Source: Pseudarthrobacter polychromogenes (lineage in GTDB: Bacteria > Actinomycetota > Actinomycetes > Actinomycetales > Micrococcaceae). From it: a stretch of 64,000 bases of DNA. Below the pieces are notes generated by a model. The model was not told the DNA's origin and did not search any database. It was given only the letters and a program-made list of their open reading frames with translations. This document shows, piece by piece, positions 1 through 8,341 of the stretch. Location: the NCBI RefSeq assembly GCF_014644495.1, contig NZ_BMKU01000002.1:1-64000 (forward strand). The letters run 5' to 3'. The position numbers and the translations under genes are program-made. Numbering within the stretch: position 1 is the first letter of the stretch; each line of letters begins with the position of its first letter.

Positions 1-169
1 ACCGCTACTGCGCGCTCTGCCCACCGGCCCCCAAACACACGACGGGTGGACCCCAAAAGAGCGAATATTCACTTAAGAAGCTTTTGCAAAGGCGGACTAG
101 TGGCGCACATACATATTCGGTTCGAACTCGATAGCATTTGCGTGTCCGGCCATCAAAAAATGGGGGTAC

Positions 170-805
170 TTGCCAATGTGCAGAAGTTTGTCGGAACTCC
201 AGGCAACAGCGGGTGAAGTTCTAAGGGCATATACATCGCCAAGCGGCCATTTCGCATTTGCTACATACGACGTGCAAGGCGATACGAGCAGCTCCCTAAC
301 GCCAGCTGATGTACTGATGGCCAACCTCTTGAGCCTCAAACTTGGGTGGGAGGAAGTGGTTCCACTCTTTGCGGAGGGTGACGGACCAGCTCAGTCGCTA
401 CGCGAGAAGTTGAACCTAGCTCTTACAGACTTGGCTGTTACCGAGCACTTTGAAGATTATGATTCCGTCGAGAAGCTGGAAACGGCTGTTGCTAGCTTGG
501 CTGCAGCGAATGCAGCAACAACTATGGTGAAGAATTGGACGCCCACAACCGTATCGAAGGTGCTGCACCGTCGACGCCCTCATATTGTTCCGCTCAATGA
601 CTCTTACGTACGTGCCTTCTATTGCGTCAAGACAACCGAGTCCAAGCTTCTTCGCGAGACACTCTGGAGGGACCTTCAGAGGAATAAAGAATGGATGTCT
701 GAGCTGGCGTCTACAGCATGGACAGCTGATGGCCGAAAGTTGACCCTTCTGCGACTTGCCGACATTCTGATCTGGATGGACATGAGGAGCAGGAGCCGCA
801 ACTGA
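170..805 (+). CDS. DUF6308-like protein of unknown function
   Basis: A 211-residue soluble protein with no signal peptide or membrane segment. The order of conserved blocks fits what I recall of the DUF6308 family of Actinobacteria: an early AYTSPSGHFAF-like stretch, a SLTPADVLMANLL block near residue 45, a central VLHRRRPHIVPLNDSYV motif near residue 135, and a C-terminal LLRLADILIWMDMR motif. The function of the family is unknown to me. The TTG at 170 is the first possible start; the ATG at 176 is the alternative, and neither has a clear Shine-Dalgarno. The base composition is visibly more AT-rich than the rest of the window, which suggests recent acquisition. Confidence 0.75.
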   Translation: MPMCRSLSELQATAGEVLRAYTSPSGHFAFATYDVQGDTSSSLTPADVLMANLLSLKLGWEEVVPLFAEGDGPAQSLREKLNLALTDLAVTEHFEDYDSVEKLETAVASLAAANAATTMVKNWTPTTVSKVLHRRRPHIVPLNDSYVRAFYCVKTTESKLLRETLWRDLQRNKEWMSELASTAWTADGRKLTLLRLADILIWMDMRSRSRN

Positions 806-993
806 GGAAAGGGTATGGCCGTAGTTGGTCAACCAATTCAGTCCTATGGACGGTCGACGGCTGACCAGGGTTCCTTGTAGCGCTTCCTTCAAGCCAAGCC
901 TGCAGTTAGGGCAAGACTGAAGAATTCAGCAGTCCAGCGAATAGCCGAATCGCCTTGGCCTCACGGAGCAGCGCCGGGTGCTGCCTTCTAGAT

Positions 994-1042
994 TCGGAGG
1001 CCCACTTGGCAGACTGGCGTCTTCGCCCAAGTGGGCCTCCGA
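994..1042. terminator. Long hairpin between convergent genes
   Basis: TCGGAGGCCCACTTGG at 994-1009 is followed by its exact reverse complement at 1027-1042, a 16-bp perfect stem with a 17-nt loop. It lies between the convergent DUF6308 and GNAT genes, so a two-way transcription stop is the simplest reading, although there is no T-run on either side. The rest of the 806-1132 gap shows no gene or recognisable site; the open frames there are random high-GC frames. Confidence 0.6.
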
Positions 1043-1132
1043 TTACGGACGGAGCCCAGCGGGCCGTCGCGTGCTTCTGCTCGAACGCCTCGCCGGTGCG
1101 CTGCCGCAGCGACCATCTGGGTTTCGACAGCC

Positions 1133-1633
1133 TCAACCACCGAGCTCCAGCCGGAACACCCACAGCAGCACGTCCTCGCCCGGTACGTACCAGTCCCGTT
1201 CCGGCGCCCTGCGGAAGCCGAGCGACTCATACAGTCCGTGGGCGCGTTCCATGAACGTGGCGCTGGTGATGCTGATCGCCTCGATGCCGGGCAGCTGCCG
1301 GGCGTGCTCCACGATCTCGCGGACCACGGCACGGCCCACGCCGCCGCCCTGGCACGACGGGTCCACCGCCAGCATCCTAAACTCCAGCTCCCCGCCGGTG
1401 GCGATTTCGCTGTACGGCTGGCCGGCGAACGTCAGCGTCACCGCCGCGACCACCCTGCCGGCTGCCTCCGCCACCCACACCTGCGCATGCTCGGCACGGT
1501 GCTCCACGTCCTCCAGCACGCTCATGTACGGATGGTCCGCAGTGAAATGCCCCGCCCGTAGGTAGGCCTCACGGGTGACGCGTCGGACCTCCGGAAAGTC
1601 GGCCGGCACCGCCTGCCTGAACGCGATGCTCAT
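1133..1633 (-). CDS. GNAT family N-acetyltransferase
   Basis: A 166-residue protein that should transfer an acetyl group from acetyl-CoA to an amine; the substrate cannot be told. The GNAT core is visible: an N-terminal IAFRQAVPADFPEV strand-helix, the central strand AVDPSCQGGGVGRAVVREIVEHA with the Q/R-x-x-G-x-G/A CoA pyrophosphate loop (QGGGVG), and the late LYESLGFR motif. It overlaps the upstream ribokinase gene by 4 bp (ATGA, 1630-1633), so the two are translationally coupled and probably share a transcript. Confidence 0.9.
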   Translation of the reverse strand: MSIAFRQAVPADFPEVRRVTREAYLRAGHFTADHPYMSVLEDVEHRAEHAQVWVAEAAGRVVAAVTLTFAGQPYSEIATGGELEFRMLAVDPSCQGGGVGRAVVREIVEHARQLPGIEAISITSATFMERAHGLYESLGFRRAPERDWYVPGEDVLLWVFRLELGG

Positions 1634-2496
1634 AGCGCCCCCTCGGTTGAAACTGCCCGCTTCACGTAGTAACCCAGCTGTGCCAAATCTGGCTGCGAAG
1701 ACGGATCGCCCACGGCATCCGCACCCACCGCATTGGCCACAGCCAGCGCATGCGCGTAGTCCAGCCCCTGCCGCAGGGCAAGCACCAATGCAGCGCAGAA
1801 CGCATCACCGGCACCCACGGTGTTCGCCACCGTCACCGCAGCCGACGGCACCTCGGCAACCTTCCGGCCGTGCGCAAGAATTGCCGAGCCGTCCCCGCCG
1901 TACGTCACCGCCACCAGCTTCGCCGACGCGAGGGCCGGGATCAGGGCGTACTCGCTCTCGTTGACGATCACCAGATCGCAGCGTTCCAGCAGATCCGCCG
2001 GCAGGTCCATGGCCGGAGCGGCGTTCAGCACAAAGTACCCGGTGTGCCGTCGGGCTGCTTCCAGCACCACGGGCAGGCCAACCTCCAGCTGGCACAGCAC
2101 CGTCTCCTCCGGGCCGAACTGCACCGCATCGAGCGAGAGATGAGAGTTGACGCCCGGGCACACCACGATCTGGTTCTCGCCGTCGCGGTCCACCACGATC
2201 AGCGCCGTCCCGGTCGGCTCCGGCAGGACAGCAACGTCAGCGGTGTCCACGCCGGCAGCCGCCAAAGCGTCCAGCATCCGCCGCCCGGACACGTCATCGC
2301 CCACCGCGCCGACCATCCGCGCGCTCCCGCCCAGCCGTGCGGCTGCCGCGGCCTGGTTGGCGCCCTTGCCGCCGGGCTGCTCGGACAACGCCGCGCCGCC
2401 GATGGTTTCGCCGGCGGTAGGCAGCCGCTCGGAGGAGGCGATCAGGTCCAGGTTGATGCTGCCGACGACGGTGACGGCAGGAGTTCGAGTGCTCAT
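1630..2496 (-). CDS. rbsK: Ribokinase (PfkB family)
   Basis: A 288-residue PfkB-family sugar kinase, most likely phosphorylating D-ribose with ATP. The substrate-side motif GGKGANQAAAAARLGG lies near residues 43-58 and the C-terminal GAGDAFCAALVLAL motif carries the catalytic base Asp and the anion hole. The start at 2496 (MSTRTPAVTVVGSINLDL) gives the normal ribokinase N-terminus; the frame stays open further upstream but that stretch is low-complexity. Divergent from an MFS carrier and a nucleoside hydrolase. Together they would import a ribonucleoside, hydrolyse it to base and ribose, and phosphorylate the ribose. Confidence 0.88.
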   Translation of the reverse strand: MSTRTPAVTVVGSINLDLIASSERLPTAGETIGGAALSEQPGGKGANQAAAAARLGGSARMVGAVGDDVSGRRMLDALAAAGVDTADVAVLPEPTGTALIVVDRDGENQIVVCPGVNSHLSLDAVQFGPEETVLCQLEVGLPVVLEAARRHTGYFVLNAAPAMDLPADLLERCDLVIVNESEYALIPALASAKLVAVTYGGDGSAILAHGRKVAEVPSAAVTVANTVGAGDAFCAALVLALRQGLDYAHALAVANAVGADAVGDPSSQPDLAQLGYYVKRAVSTEGAL

Positions 2497-2550
2497 GGGA
2501 AGTCCTAACGGGGGAGGGGCCGGAAGCGGCCGGATTGAGAAATAGTGTAG

Positions 2551-2586
2551 ACCATGGTTGTACTTGTGCGTCATACATGGTTGTAT
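2551..2586. promoter_or_regulatory. Tandem operator between divergent nucleoside genes
   Basis: The 10-mer CATGGTTGTA occurs at 2553-2562 and again at 2576-2585, 23 bp centre to centre, so on the same DNA face. The second copy sits in an inverted repeat, ATACA-TGGT-TGTAT (2573-2586). It lies in the 142-bp gap between rbsK (minus) and the MFS gene (plus), which suggests shared control of both arms. No regulator gene is adjacent. Confidence 0.5.
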
Positions 2587-2638
2587 AACAACTTACATCC
2601 CAAGCGCAGGACTCGCCTGCAGAACAAAGGAGTTTGAT

Positions 2639-4078
2639 GTGAACACCCCAACCCCGGCGGTAGCGGCGCCTTCCGCGGAAGCCGCCTCCGCCGTCGTCCT
2701 TCCCGACGAAACGAAATTCGCCGGCCGCCGCGCCGCCCTGCTGATCTCCACCTTGCTGCTGGGCGTGCTGTCCTTCCAGCTCAACGCCAGCATGGTCACC
2801 CCTGCACTGCCGCAGATCGCCGCCGAATTCGGCCAGGGTGCCGAGAGCGCCGCCCCCGTCCAGTCCATGTTCTTCCTTGCCGGCGCCATCGCCGGGCCCG
2901 TGATCGGCCGGTGGAGCGACTTCATCGGCCGCCGCGCCGCCCTGCTCCTGGTCCTCGGGATCATGGGCGCAGGCACCATCCTCTGCATCACCGCCCCCAC
3001 TCTGGAACTGCTGGTCACCGGCCGGTTCCTGCAGGGCGTCTCCAGCGCCGTCTTCGCCCTCGCCTACATCGTGCTCAACGAAAACCTGCACGCCAAGGTG
3101 TTCGGCACCTCCGTGGGCATCATCGCCGCCATCAACGGGGGAGTGGGCGGCGTGGACGGCTACGTGGGCGGGCTCATGGCCGAGACCCTCGGCTTCCGGT
3201 CCATCTTCGTCGTCGTCCTGGTCCTCACGGCCATCGCCGCTGCCTGCATCATCAAAATCGTCCCGGCCGGACGGCCGCAGGGCGTGCGCGGCGCCATGGA
3301 CTGGTGGGGCGCCGGATCCCTCTCGCTGTTCCTGGTGTTCACCACCTACTTCGTCTCCGGCGGCTCTTCTGCAGGTTGGAACGCGCCCTCCACTTTGGCT
3401 CTGCTGGCCGGCACCATCGCGTCCTTCGCCGCCTTCTGGCTGATCGAGAAGCGCCGCAGCCACCCGCTGATCGCCGTCCACCACCTGCGCTCCCGCCAGG
3501 TGTGGCCGGTCATCGCCACCACCGTCCTCACCCTGGCCGGCATCTTCGCCATCATCAACTTCACCGTGGTGCTGCTCAGCCAGGACCCCGACGGCGGCTT
3601 CGGGCTCACCGCCTCCATCTCGGCCCTGCTGTTCCTCACCCCCGCCGCTTTGATTGGCGTGTTTGCCGCGCCTTTGGCGGGATGGCTGGCCGACCGCCGC
3701 GGCTGGATCAAGACCCTCCGGGCCGGCACGGGGCTCAGCCTGGCGTGCGCCATCGCCGCCGCCACCTTCTCGGACAACCAGACGGCGGTGCTGATCGCCG
3801 TCGCGGCCCTGGGCATCTTCTACAACGGCTTCTTCCTCACCGCCATCAACGGGCTCTCGGTGCTCCTCTCACCCAAGGAAGCCCCGGCTGCCCTGCCCGG
3901 CATCAACGGTGCCTCCTTCGGCATCGGGGCGAGCCTCGGCGTCGTCCTCGTGGCGCCGTTCGCTGCCCAGGCCACGGCCGCCGGGTACGCCACCGCCCTC
4001 TGGATCTCGGTGGCCATCACCGCCGCCGCATTCATCGTCAGCCTCTTCGTCGCCGCCCCCAAGGGCGAGACCGTCTAA
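2639..4078 (+). CDS. MFS transporter, putative nucleoside carrier
   Basis: A 479-residue major facilitator with about 12-14 hydrophobic segments, acting in the cytoplasmic membrane as a proton-coupled carrier. The MFS loop 2-3 signature is visible as GRWSDFIGRRAALL. I chose the GTG at 2639 because AAAGGAG lies 6 bp upstream; the frame is open further upstream but has no ribosome site there. It starts a two-gene unit with the nucleoside hydrolase 26 bp downstream, so a nucleoside is the likely substrate; this rests on context, not on sequence. Confidence 0.85.
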   Translation: MNTPTPAVAAPSAEAASAVVLPDETKFAGRRAALLISTLLLGVLSFQLNASMVTPALPQIAAEFGQGAESAAPVQSMFFLAGAIAGPVIGRWSDFIGRRAALLLVLGIMGAGTILCITAPTLELLVTGRFLQGVSSAVFALAYIVLNENLHAKVFGTSVGIIAAINGGVGGVDGYVGGLMAETLGFRSIFVVVLVLTAIAAACIIKIVPAGRPQGVRGAMDWWGAGSLSLFLVFTTYFVSGGSSAGWNAPSTLALLAGTIASFAAFWLIEKRRSHPLIAVHHLRSRQVWPVIATTVLTLAGIFAIINFTVVLLSQDPDGGFGLTASISALLFLTPAALIGVFAAPLAGWLADRRGWIKTLRAGTGLSLACAIAAATFSDNQTAVLIAVAALGIFYNGFFLTAINGLSVLLSPKEAPAALPGINGASFGIGASLGVVLVAPFAAQATAAGYATALWISVAITAAAFIVSLFVAAPKGETV

Positions 4079-4104
4079 CCCCCTTTTACCGTAGGAGAAC
4101 CACC

Positions 4105-5106
4105 ATGACCACGCCCTCCCCGTTCTACCTGGACTGCGACACCGGCATCGACGACGCCCTCGCCCTGGCCTACCTGCTGGCTTCTCCTCTTGCTTCTGTT
4201 GTCGGTGTTGGGACGGTGAGTGGGAACGTCAGTGCCGCCGCCGGCGCCCGCAACACCCTGGACCTGCTGGCGTTGGCCGGCTCCGGTGATGTGCCGGTGG
4301 CCCTTGGCGCGCACGACCCCCTCTTTGGCTCGTTCGGTGGCGGGGCGCCATGGGTGCACGGGGAGAACGGGATCGGCGGGGTTTCGCTTACGACGGCGGC
4401 TGCTTCTGTTGCATCCGAGAGCGCGGCTGAGATGCTGGTGCGGCTGGCCCACACGTACTCCGGTTCTTTGAAGGTGCTGGCCATCGGGCCGCTGACCAAC
4501 ATCGCCGAGGCGCTCCGGCTGGAACCTGCCTTGCCGTCTTTGGTGGAGTCCGTGACCGTGATGGGCGGGGCGGCTTTGGCCCCGGGGAACATTACCCCGG
4601 TGGCCGAGGCCAACATCTTCAACGACCCCGAGGCTGCCGCCCTGGTGCTGGCCGCCGACTGGGACGTGACCCTGGTGCCGCTGGACGTGACCATGAACTC
4701 TGTCCTGGAGGAGGCCCACCGGCGGTCGCTGCTGGCGTCTTCATCGCCGGTGCCGCAGGCGCTGGGGGAGATGCTCGGCTACTACTTCCGGTTCTACGAG
4801 GACATCTACGGCCGGCCCTGCTCCGCCATGCACGATCCGCTGGCGGCGGCGCTCGCCGTTGGTGCTGTGAAGGCTTCGCTTGCTCCCGTGGTGCGCGCCG
4901 CCGTCGACACCTCCGACGGGCCCGGCCGCGGCCAGACCATCTGCGACCTTCGGGGGCTGTATGCGGGCTACCCTCCGGTGGCGGGCGCCCGGTGCCGCGT
5001 GGTGCTCTCGCTTGAGGAGGACTTCGCGCCGCATCTGGTGGGGACGCTGCTTGGCTTCTTCGAAGCTACGACGGCGGGACTCGCCTCAGCGGGCTCCACC
5101 GCCTGA
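4105..5106 (+). CDS. Inosine/uridine-type nucleoside hydrolase
   Basis: A 333-residue nucleoside N-ribohydrolase that splits a ribonucleoside into base and ribose. The calcium-binding N-terminal motif is DCDTGIDDA at residues 10-18 (the family usually has DxDPGxDDA; the proline is Thr here), and the C-terminal MHDPLAAALAVG motif supplies another metal ligand. GTAGGAG precedes the ATG at 4105. The gene follows the MFS carrier and faces ribokinase, so its ribose product can enter the pentose phosphate pathway. Base specificity cannot be read from sequence alone. Confidence 0.9.
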   Translation: MTTPSPFYLDCDTGIDDALALAYLLASPLASVVGVGTVSGNVSAAAGARNTLDLLALAGSGDVPVALGAHDPLFGSFGGGAPWVHGENGIGGVSLTTAAASVASESAAEMLVRLAHTYSGSLKVLAIGPLTNIAEALRLEPALPSLVESVTVMGGAALAPGNITPVAEANIFNDPEAAALVLAADWDVTLVPLDVTMNSVLEEAHRRSLLASSSPVPQALGEMLGYYFRFYEDIYGRPCSAMHDPLAAALAVGAVKASLAPVVRAAVDTSDGPGRGQTICDLRGLYAGYPPVAGARCRVVLSLEEDFAPHLVGTLLGFFEATTAGLASAGSTA

Positions 5107-5131
5107 AGGCGCTCCTGCGGTGAGGAGAGCG

Positions 5132-5169
5132 CGTTGCCCGGCACGTCCGCAGGGACGCGCCGGGCAACG
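5132..5169. terminator. Bidirectional hairpin terminator
   Basis: CGTTGCCCGGC (5132-5142) pairs perfectly with GCCGGGCAACG (5159-5169), with a further GTCC/GGAC pairing inside the loop. It separates the convergent nucleoside hydrolase and MFS genes and has no T-tail. Confidence 0.65.
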
Positions 5170-5174
5170 GGCAT

Positions 5175-6398
5175 TCAGCTCACGTGCTCCGGGACCGGCC
5201 GGGTGGTGTTCTCTACGGCGTGCGGGACCGCCACCAGGGCCAGTACCGCGAGTGCACCGGCTGCTGCGAAGACGTAGAAACCCCAGGGGTAGGCGATGCC
5301 GGCTGCGACCAGCCCGCCCGTCACGGCAGGTCCGGCGATGGCGCCGACGCGGCCCACCCCGGCAGCGAACCCGAGGGCCGTGGCGCGCAGGCGGGCCGGG
5401 AACAGCTGGCTCACCCAGGCGTAAACGAGCACCTGGGAACTGAAGACAAACACGCCGGTGACGAAGACGAGGGCGTTGAGCAGGACGGCGTTCTCAACCT
5501 TGATGCTCAGCAGGGCAAGGCAGGCCGCGGAGAGGCCGAACCAGAGCAGCACGATGGGCTTGGTGCCGTGCTTGTCCGCCAGGATGCCGGCGACGATCAG
5601 GCCGGCGACGGCGCCAAGGTTCAGCACCAGAAGCAGGGAAAGGCCGGCACTGACAGGGTAACCAGCGGATGCCATGAGCTGCGGAAGCCAGGTGTTCAGG
5701 CCGTACACCAGCAGCAGGCCCATGAATGAGGCGGCGGCGATGGCCGCGGCAACCAGGGGGTAGGGCTTCTTCACCAGGTCCCGGAACCCGGTCTGTTCCT
5801 GCTTCTCCGCCGTCTGTGCAGCCGGCAGGGTCTCGGGCAGCTTGAACCACAAGAACGGCAGCAGGACAAGGCCGGCAAGACCTCCGACGACGAACATCGT
5901 GCGCCAGTCCGGGATGACCATCAGCGCCAGGAAAGCAGTTGCCACAGCCCCGACGTGGTAGCCGGTCATGGTGCGGGTGGTGGATTTGCCTGCGGATCCC
6001 ACCGGTGAATAGTCGTTCATGTAGGCGAGGGCCACCGGAAGGCAGGCGCCCAGTCCCACCCCGGCCAGGAAGCGGAAGACGCCGAACATCGCCACGTTGG
6101 GCGCCCACGCCACCGCGAGGGTGAAGATCGAGAACCAGAACACGCAGGCAACCATCAGTTTACGGCGACCTAAGCGGTCTGACAGCGGGGCGATAAAGAG
6201 CGCGCCGAGGCCTACGCCGACGAGGGAGATGGTGGCAACCAGGGTGGCGCCGACCGCGTCGAAACCCAGTTCGCCGGTCTTGATAAGTGTGGGAATGACG
6301 GTGCCGAGCACCACCAGGTCAAAGCCGTCCAGGACCATGGCCAGCCAGCAAAGCCACACGGGCCACTGGGACCTGCGGATGGAGGGTGAAGTTGTCAT
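5175..6398 (-). CDS. MFS transporter of the aromatic acid:H+ symporter type
   Basis: A 407-residue 12-segment carrier. The first segment WLCWLAMVLDGFDLVVLGTV holds the D-G-F-D motif typical of the aromatic acid:H+ symporter family (PcaK, BenK), and the loop 2-3 signature is LSDRLGRRKLM. The start at 6398 has GAGGA 7 bp upstream; the longer frame to 6548 lacks a ribosome site. It stands alone, with a GntR regulator gene upstream on the same strand. A carboxylated aromatic or a small organic acid is the probable substrate; the ligand cannot be fixed further. Confidence 0.85.
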   Translation of the reverse strand: MTTSPSIRRSQWPVWLCWLAMVLDGFDLVVLGTVIPTLIKTGELGFDAVGATLVATISLVGVGLGALFIAPLSDRLGRRKLMVACVFWFSIFTLAVAWAPNVAMFGVFRFLAGVGLGACLPVALAYMNDYSPVGSAGKSTTRTMTGYHVGAVATAFLALMVIPDWRTMFVVGGLAGLVLLPFLWFKLPETLPAAQTAEKQEQTGFRDLVKKPYPLVAAAIAAASFMGLLLVYGLNTWLPQLMASAGYPVSAGLSLLLVLNLGAVAGLIVAGILADKHGTKPIVLLWFGLSAACLALLSIKVENAVLLNALVFVTGVFVFSSQVLVYAWVSQLFPARLRATALGFAAGVGRVGAIAGPAVTGGLVAAGIAYPWGFYVFAAAGALAVLALVAVPHAVENTTRPVPEHVS

Positions 6399-6521
6399 GT
6401 AATCCTCATTGATCAGTGAAAGGGATAGGTGCACGCCGCCGCTAACAGCCTCATCGGCAGATGTGATGCGCGGCATACAAGCCGTCGACGAGAATACCCA
6501 AAGTTCATTCAACGCACAAAT

Positions 6522-6536
6522 GTTCGCATGTCGAAC
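6522..6536. promoter_or_regulatory. Inverted repeat upstream of the aromatic-acid carrier
   Basis: GTTCG and CGAAC flank a 5-bp spacer (CATGT), about 125 bp upstream of the carrier start. The 231-bp gap 6399-6629 holds no gene that I can support, so this is a candidate operator only. Confidence 0.3.
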
Positions 6537-6629
6537 GTCAGGAAGCATGGAAATCTTGTTTAGGTACGAAACATTCAGGGTTGTTGAAGTCCGGTTAGCT
6601 GCCCGGGAACTCCGCGGCGGCGGGTGGGT

Positions 6630-7412
6630 TTAGGACGGGAACTGCTGCATCACCGAGAGGTGGCCAGCCCGGGCGGACACCAGGCACTTGGCCAGGTAGA
6701 AGGGCCTGTTGCCGTTCCGCACGTACTGCGTCAGGACCAGCACCGGGTCCGACGGGCGCAGGTCCAGCAGCTTCGCCCGGCTGGGTCCCACCTGGCTGAG
6801 GCTGATCTGGCACTCGCCCGGCCCGGCCGGCCGGCCCAGCTGTTTGTTAAGCGTGGCAAGCAAGGTGGCCCCGCCGTCGTCCTCTATCTCAAGAGGTGCG
6901 GCGGCGCCCTTGCCGACGCTGACCGGCTGGGCGGTGACGTTTTCCTGCAGGTGGGCGATGGCCTCGCCGTCGCGGATCAGGACGGATTCCCAGAGCCAGC
7001 AGTCGGTGCCGGGCTCCACGCCAATGCCGGGGGCAACGAATTCGGACGCCGCCTGCCGGACCACCTGGGTGCGTTTGACCTCTGCCGGCTGGCCCGGGCG
7101 GCCGAGGACGTCCTCGAACGGCTGGATGCGTTCGATGCCGATGCGGGGGAGTGTGTCCGAGACGAAGCGTCCGACGCCGCGCCGCGCCCTGATGAGGCCG
7201 TCCTCCTCGAGCAGCATGAGGGCTTCGCGGACCACGGTGCGGCTGACTTTCATGTCCGTGCCGAGTTCGGTTTCCGTGGGGATCATGGAGCCGGGGGTGA
7301 GGAGGCCGTTGCGGATTGCTTCGGCGATCCGCGAGTACACCGCGACGCGCAGGGGCGCGCCGGGCTGGGCGGCCACCGGCTGGGACAGGAACCGGGCGGC
7401 GTCCTGGTGCAC
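6630..7412 (-). CDS. GntR-family regulator with UTRA domain
   Basis: A 260-residue DNA-binding regulator. Residues about 18-88 form the GntR winged helix (LRVAVYSRIAEAIRNG, PTETELGTDMKVSRTVVREAL, RRGVGRFV). The rest matches the HutC/FarR-like UTRA ligand domain, including the late YVRNGNRPFYLAKCLV strand. The GTG at 7412 is preferred because GAGG lies just upstream; the frame runs on to 8294 but that part is antisense to the next gene. It probably controls the carrier downstream, the divergent DsbA-like gene, or itself. A decayed second copy lies at 8839-9005. Confidence 0.88.
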   Translation of the reverse strand: MHQDAARFLSQPVAAQPGAPLRVAVYSRIAEAIRNGLLTPGSMIPTETELGTDMKVSRTVVREALMLLEEDGLIRARRGVGRFVSDTLPRIGIERIQPFEDVLGRPGQPAEVKRTQVVRQAASEFVAPGIGVEPGTDCWLWESVLIRDGEAIAHLQENVTAQPVSVGKGAAAPLEIEDDGGATLLATLNKQLGRPAGPGECQISLSQVGPSRAKLLDLRPSDPVLVLTQYVRNGNRPFYLAKCLVSARAGHLSVMQQFPS

Positions 7413-7473
7413 GTTATGCCTCGCTTTACAGGTGGTGGTGCGGGAGGATTTCCAGCCTACCGGTGTGACGGGT

Positions 7474-7484
7474 TTGTTGGACAA
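7474..7484. promoter_or_regulatory. Short inverted repeat in a divergent promoter region
   Basis: TTGT-TGG-ACAA lies in the 174-bp gap between the GntR gene and the DsbA-like gene. It is short, so a GntR operator is only a possibility. Confidence 0.2.
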
Positions 7485-7586
7485 GCTTCGGTTGGCTGAC
7501 TGTTCGGGCGGGCCTCCGTGCACATGGGGTGCGTGGTCTCCCGTGTCGAATAGACGCACGTCAATAACAGGTGCAAGGGTGGATGA

Positions 7587-8321
7587 GTGGATGCCGACAT
7601 CAACTTCTATTTCGACCCGGTCTGCCCTTTCGCCTGGATGACAAGCAAATGGGTGCGCCAGGTGCAGGCGGCGCGCGAGTACACCGTGGACTGGCGGTTC
7701 ATTTCGTTGCGCCTGATCAACGCCCACGGTGACTACGACGCGCATTTTCCGCCTGAGTACGAGGCCGGACACACGGCCGGGCTCCGGCTTCTGCGGGTGG
7801 CGGCCCGGGCACGGGCGGAGCATGGCCGCGAGTCGATCGCCCGGCTGTACGAGGCGTTCGGGACCCGCATCTTCGAAGCTGCCCCGGACACGGACCAGCG
7901 CACTGAAAGCGAGATGCGTGAGCGGCGCGGGACGCGTGAATTCGTGGAGCCGATCCTCGCTGAGGCCAGCCTGCCCCTGGAGCTCGCGGAGGCCCTCGAC
8001 GACGACTCCTGGGACAGCGAGATCCGGCAGGAGACGGATGAGGCGCTGGCGCTGACGGGCAAGGATGTGGGCACGCCCATCATCCACTTTGAGCCGCCCG
8101 CCGGAGTGGCCTTCTTCGGGCCCGTGATCAGCCGGCTGCCGGACGAACACTCTGCCGCCGAACTCTGGGACCACGTGGTGGGGCTGGCACGCTTCCCTGG
8201 TTTCGCGGAGCTCAAGCGAAGCCTGCGTGAGCAGCCGCAGCTTCCTGCCTTCGGAGTCGCCGCAGATACCGCCGGTCAGCAGGAGGACTGGCACGGCGGC
8301 AGCCGGCGGCAGAAGAAGTGA
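7587..8321 (+). CDS. DsbA-family protein related to mycothiol-dependent nitroreductase
   Basis: A 244-residue thioredoxin-fold protein close in layout to Rv2466c of Mycobacterium: N-terminal INFYFDPVCPFAWMTSKW, a long helical insert, and the cis-proline loop VGTPIIHF near residue 170. The active-site motif is C-P-F-A, with only the first cysteine of the usual CPWC pair, so it cannot work as a two-cysteine disulfide exchanger and may instead use mycothiol as partner. The GTG at 7587 has AAGGGTGG upstream. The SRPBCC gene starts 20 bp after it, so they likely share an mRNA. Confidence 0.8.
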   Translation: MDADINFYFDPVCPFAWMTSKWVRQVQAAREYTVDWRFISLRLINAHGDYDAHFPPEYEAGHTAGLRLLRVAARARAEHGRESIARLYEAFGTRIFEAAPDTDQRTESEMRERRGTREFVEPILAEASLPLELAEALDDDSWDSEIRQETDEALALTGKDVGTPIIHFEPPAGVAFFGPVISRLPDEHSAAELWDHVVGLARFPGFAELKRSLREQPQLPAFGVAADTAGQQEDWHGGSRRQKK

Positions 8322-8341
8322 ACCTTTGTAAGGATGGATTC

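Noticed and set aside
2911..5106. 731-residue plus-strand open frame
   Set aside because: Its first half runs in another frame through the MFS gene and is Arg/Pro/His-rich; only the nucleoside hydrolase from 4105 on is real.
7413..8294. Upstream extension of the GntR frame
   Set aside because: It is antisense to the DsbA-like gene and has no domain; the GTG at 7412 has a ribosome site.
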